In this document: in pieces, positions 49,073 to 51,660 of the stretch
Position numbering within the stretch: position 1 is the stretch's first letter
How the letters are laid out: each line of letters begins with the position of its first letter
Source: DASYQV01 sp036005125
GTDB taxonomy: Bacteria; Acidobacteriota; Vicinamibacteria; Vicinamibacterales; UBA2999
Assembly: GCA_036005125.1 (NCBI GenBank)
Contig: DASYQV010000079.1
Coordinates: forward strand, 1-51,660
Direction: 5' to 3'
Length of the DNA stretch: 51,660 nt
Notes under the pieces: generated by a model
Databases searched by the model: none
Told to the model about the DNA's origin: nothing
The model's input: the letters and a program-made list of their open reading frames with translations, nothing else
Program-made: the position numbers and the translations under genes

Positions 49073-50127
49073 CCTTCGAACGGGCGCGTGCCGTCATCCG
49101 CGCAGCGCTCGAGGCGAGCGCATTTCCAGCGGCAACGGTGGAGGTCGGCACGGCCGACACGGTGCTCTGGCGGGAGGCCTTCGGCCGGCTGAGGTTCGAC
49201 CCGGACGCTCCGGCGACGCGCCAGGACACGATCTTCGATCTCGCGTCGCTCACAAAGGTGCTGTCAACGACCGCGCTCGTGATGCGGCACGTCGAGCAGG
49301 GCCACTTCGCGCTGGACGATCGCGTCGGCACATTCCTGGCATCCTGGCGCGGCATCGATCGCGAGGCGGTGACTGTCCGCGACCTCCTCGCCCATTGCTC
49401 CGGGCTGACCGCGTACCTTCCGTTCTTCCGCGATCATCGCGGCCGCGTCGAGTACGAGCACGCCATCGGCGCGTTGCCGCTCGAGTACCAGCCCCGCACC
49501 AGGTCGATCTACAGCGATCTCGGCTTCATCCTGCTTGCGTTCATCGTCGAAGATCGCGGCGCCACCCCGCTCGAAGCGCAGTTCGATGCCTTACGGGACG
49601 AAATCGGCGAGGGCCTCGAGGTGCGGTTCAAGCCGGGACCCGAGTGGAACGTCCGCACCGCGCCGACCGAACAGGACCCATGGCGCGGACGTCTCCTGAT
49701 TGGCGAGGTCCACGACGAAAACGCGTGGGCGCTCGGCGGAGCCGCGGGCCATGCGGGCCTCTTTGGAACAGTTGCGGCCGTTGGCGCCTTCGCCGCGCAC
49801 CACCTTGCCGTCCTGCGCGGAGATCCGGGCGCGTTCCGTCGCGCAACCGTCGAAACATTCATCGGCCGCCGTCGTGAGATCCCCGGAAGCTCGCGCGCAC
49901 TCGGATGGGACACGATGTTGACCACGTCTTCCTGCGGGACGCGGCTATCCCCCCGGGCGTTCGGCCATACCGGCTTCACCGGCACGTCTCTCTGGATCGA
50001 TCCCGACCGCGGCGTGTACGCCGCGCTGCTGACGAATCGCGTACATCCAACGCGGCAGAAAGAGGCTATCCGCAACGTGCGACGGGCATGGCACGACGCC
50101 GTGATCGAGGACATCGAGACGCCTTGA
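49069..50127 (+). CDS. Serine beta-lactamase-fold hydrolase, AmiE-like
   Basis: 352 residues. Penicillin-binding/beta-lactamase fold: SxxK motif S60-L-T-K63 in FDLASLTKVLSTTAL, Y148-S149-D150 in RSIYSDLGF (Tyr-Ser-Asn/Asp position), and C-terminal HTG in FGHTGFTGTSLW. No signal peptide, so cytoplasmic unless exported otherwise. In Bacillus subtilis the murQ operon encodes a protein of this fold (AmiE, MurNAc-L-Ala amidase), and the location between two SSS transporters and beside murQ suggests the same kind of job. Not called a resistance beta-lactamase. Its stop codon lies inside a perfect inverted repeat. Confidence 0.85.
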   Translation: MTFERARAVIRAALEASAFPAATVEVGTADTVLWREAFGRLRFDPDAPATRQDTIFDLASLTKVLSTTALVMRHVEQGHFALDDRVGTFLASWRGIDREAVTVRDLLAHCSGLTAYLPFFRDHRGRVEYEHAIGALPLEYQPRTRSIYSDLGFILLAFIVEDRGATPLEAQFDALRDEIGEGLEVRFKPGPEWNVRTAPTEQDPWRGRLLIGEVHDENAWALGGAAGHAGLFGTVAAVGAFAAHHLAVLRGDPGAFRRATVETFIGRRREIPGSSRALGWDTMLTTSSCGTRLSPRAFGHTGFTGTSLWIDPDRGVYAALLTNRVHPTRQKEAIRNVRRAWHDAVIEDIETP

Positions 50128-50184
50128 CAGGCCCGAGGCCATACAAACGGGTCAACTGGTCAGCGGGCCTGTCAAGGCGTCTCG
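50115..50184. repeat. Perfect 21-bp inverted repeat spanning a stop codon
   Basis: The left arm starts CGAGACGCCTTGACAGGCCC at 50115-50135 and is the exact complement of 50164-50184. The left arm contains the last codons and TGA (50125-50127) of the serine hydrolase. The 28-bp loop can fold the 3' end of that mRNA, probably a terminator or stability hairpin. Confidence 0.9.
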
Positions 50185-50215
50185 CCCCGCGAAGGGGGGC
50201 AAGCTAATACTGTGC

Positions 50216-50297
50216 CTAACGAGGCCCTGCCTCAGACCGGCGGGCAGGGGGCTCGACACACCACATGCTCGACCGGTCTGAGGCAGGGCCTCGTTAG
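50216..50297. repeat. Perfect 25-bp inverted repeat abutting the next start codon
   Basis: Left arm 50216-50240 (CTAACGAGGCCCTGCCTCAG...) and right arm 50273-50297 are exact complements with a 32-bp loop. The right arm ends 2 nt before the ATG at 50300. No ribosome-binding site outside the stem is visible for that gene. Confidence 0.9.
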
Positions 50298-50299
50298 CC

Positions 50300-51660
50300 A
50301 TGACGCTGACGCCGCTCGACTGGATCCTGATCGCGGCGTACTTCATCGCGTCGCTCGCAATCGGACTCTACTACTCGCGACGAGCGAGCAGGAACGTCGG
50401 CGAGTATTTCCTGTCCGGGCGAAGCCTGTCGTGGTGGCTCGCCGGCACCTCGATGGTGGCGACGACGTTTGCGGCCGACACGCCGCTTGCCGTCGCCGGG
50501 CTGGTGGCGCGCAACGGCGTCGCCGGCAACTGGATCTGGTGGAACGCGGCATTCGGCAGCATGCTCACCGTGTTCTTCTTCGCGCGGTTGTGGCGCCGCG
50601 CCGGAGTCATGACCGACGTCGAGTTTGCGGAGTTGCGCTACACGGGCCGCCCGGCCGCCATCCTGCGCGCGTTCCGCGCGCTCTACCTCGGCATCGCCAT
50701 CAACTGCGTGATCATGGGCTGGGTCAACCTGGCGATGGCCAAGATCCTCTCGGTGACACTCGGCTGGGATCGATTCACGGCGGTGCTGCTGTCGCTTGCG
50801 ATCACGGGCATCTACTCCGCCGTGTCGGGACTCTGGGGCGTGGTGATTACGGACTTTTTCCAATTCGTGTTCGCCATGTCGGGCACCATCGCGCTTGCCG
50901 TGTTCGTCGTCCGCCTGCCGCAGATCGGTGGCGTGGCAGGGCTTCAGCAGCAACTGCCGCCGGAGACGTTCGAGTTCCTTCCGCGCGTCGGCGCCAATGC
51001 CGCCAGCGTCGGGGCATCACTTGCGCTGCCCGCCGCGGCGTTCTTCGCCTATGTCGGCGTGCAGTGGTGGGCGAGCTGGTACCCGGGACAGGAGCCAGGA
51101 GGCGGAGGCTACGTCGCGCAGCGCATGATGTCGGCGAAAGACGAGCGCCATTCGTTCTTCGCGACCCTCTGGTTCACCATCGCGCATTACTGCGTCCGGC
51201 CGTGGCCCTGGATTCTGGTCGGCCTCGCGTCGCTCATCCTCTATCCCGATCTGCAGGACAAGGAAGCCGGTTATGCGATGGTGATCCGGGACTTCCTTCC
51301 ACCGGGCTGGCGGGGCATTCTGCTGGGCGCCTTCTTCGCCGCGTACATGTCGACGATATCGACGCAGCTCAACTGGGGCACGTCGTATGTCATCAACGAT
51401 TTCTATCGCCGGTTTCTACGCTCCGATGCCTCCGATTCGCACTACGTTTGGATCTCGCGCCTGACGACGATCCTGCTGATGATCGCCAGCGCGATCGTAA
51501 CCTTCTATCTCGAAAGCATTCGGCAGGCGTGGGAGTTCGTGCTCGAGTCCGGCGCGGGCATCGGTCTGGTGCTGATCCTTCGGTGGTACTGGTGGCGCGT
51601 GAATGCGTGGTCGGAAATCAGCGCGATGATCGCTGCCGCGCTTGGCTTCGCGGGCGTCCG
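50300..51660 (+). CDS. Second sodium:solute symporter (SSS), truncated by window end
   Basis: 453 codons read with no stop before the edge; the C-terminus is missing. The start MTLTPLDWILIAAYFIASLAIGLYYS and YFLSGRSLSWWLAGTSMVATTFAADTPLAVAG are typical of SSS helices 1-2. FAAYMSTISTQLNWGTSYVINDFYRRF covers the helix-8 sodium site. The extra acidic/glycine loop EPGGGGYVAQRMMSAKDERHSFF marks the subgroup near SglT/NIS-type carriers. It is distinct from the first symporter (low identity), so not a tandem duplicate. Probably imports a sugar or amino sugar, by context. ATG 50300 directly follows a 25-bp palindrome. Confidence 0.92.
   Translation, partial: MTLTPLDWILIAAYFIASLAIGLYYSRRASRNVGEYFLSGRSLSWWLAGTSMVATTFAADTPLAVAGLVARNGVAGNWIWWNAAFGSMLTVFFFARLWRRAGVMTDVEFAELRYTGRPAAILRAFRALYLGIAINCVIMGWVNLAMAKILSVTLGWDRFTAVLLSLAITGIYSAVSGLWGVVITDFFQFVFAMSGTIALAVFVVRLPQIGGVAGLQQQLPPETFEFLPRVGANAASVGASLALPAAAFFAYVGVQWWASWYPGQEPGGGGYVAQRMMSAKDERHSFFATLWFTIAHYCVRPWPWILVGLASLILYPDLQDKEAGYAMVIRDFLPPGWRGILLGAFFAAYMSTISTQLNWGTSYVINDFYRRFLRSDASDSHYVWISRLTTILLMIASAIVTFYLESIRQAWEFVLESGAGIGLVLILRWYWWRVNAWSEISAMIAAALGFAGV

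Noticed and set aside
49069..50127. Beta-lactamase as antibiotic resistance gene
   Set aside because: No signal peptide, and the location within an amino-sugar locus fits an AmiE-like amidase or esterase better.

Overview
The window is a continuous, gene-dense, high-GC stretch of a bacterial chromosome. I see no prophage, insertion sequence, rRNA or tRNA. The organism is a diderm with lipopolysaccharide: it has LptB, fused LptC/LptA-like and LptF/LptG-like proteins, a full Tol-Pal set, sigma-54 and RecJ/RecN/MiaB/DnaE/GuaA. The style (GTG starts, HPr kinase plus a mannose-type EIIA plus RapZ beside rpoN, a BadF-type sugar kinase) would fit an acidobacterium such as Vicinamibacteria, or a deltaproteobacterium-like lineage. 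That placement is an inference from gene content and was not tested by any search.

Layout. 0-7 kb: a very large NtrY-like membrane histidine kinase, an unrecognised multipass membrane protein and a secreted PQQ-type beta-propeller. 7-15.3 kb: guaA, dnaE, accA and recJ, all on the plus strand. 15.6-26 kb: a long plus-strand run with the classical envelope/nitrogen-PTS order, lptC/A fusion, lptB, rpoN, hpf, hprK, rapZ, EIIA(Man), HPr, EI and a phosphomannose-isomerase-type cupin. No sugar permease is present, so this PTS looks regulatory. 26.1-32 kb, minus strand: an SSB carrying an extra four-cysteine ribbon, then tolQ-tolR-tolA/tonB-tolB-pal-cpoB from a clear sigma-70 promoter at 31971-31999. 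32-37.3 kb, plus strand: recN, miaB, a DUF151 nuclease and parA-parB. 37451-37478: a strong match to the chromosome-dimer-resolution site dif. 37.5-44.7 kb: a GH57 glycosidase, a fused LptF-LptG, a PHP-domain protein and a XerD-type recombinase. 44.8 kb to the end: an amino-sugar/MurNAc salvage locus of murQ, nagB, a BadF-type kinase, two sodium:solute symporters (the second cut by the window edge) and an AmiE-like serine hydrolase.

The most distinctive non-coding feature is a set of intergenic inverted-repeat arrays. Many spacers longer than about 100 bp contain large palindromes, and most are built from their own short reiterated word (GATTTGTGATT, GGTTCG, CTTCGTGGC, GAGCTCGG or CCTGAGGC types). 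One composite element occurs twice. Some arms take in the stop codon of a neighbouring gene or end 2 nt before a start codon. The observations I would follow first are the dif site beside parAB, the ribbon-bearing SSB, the palindromes and the condensed (fused) Lpt machinery.
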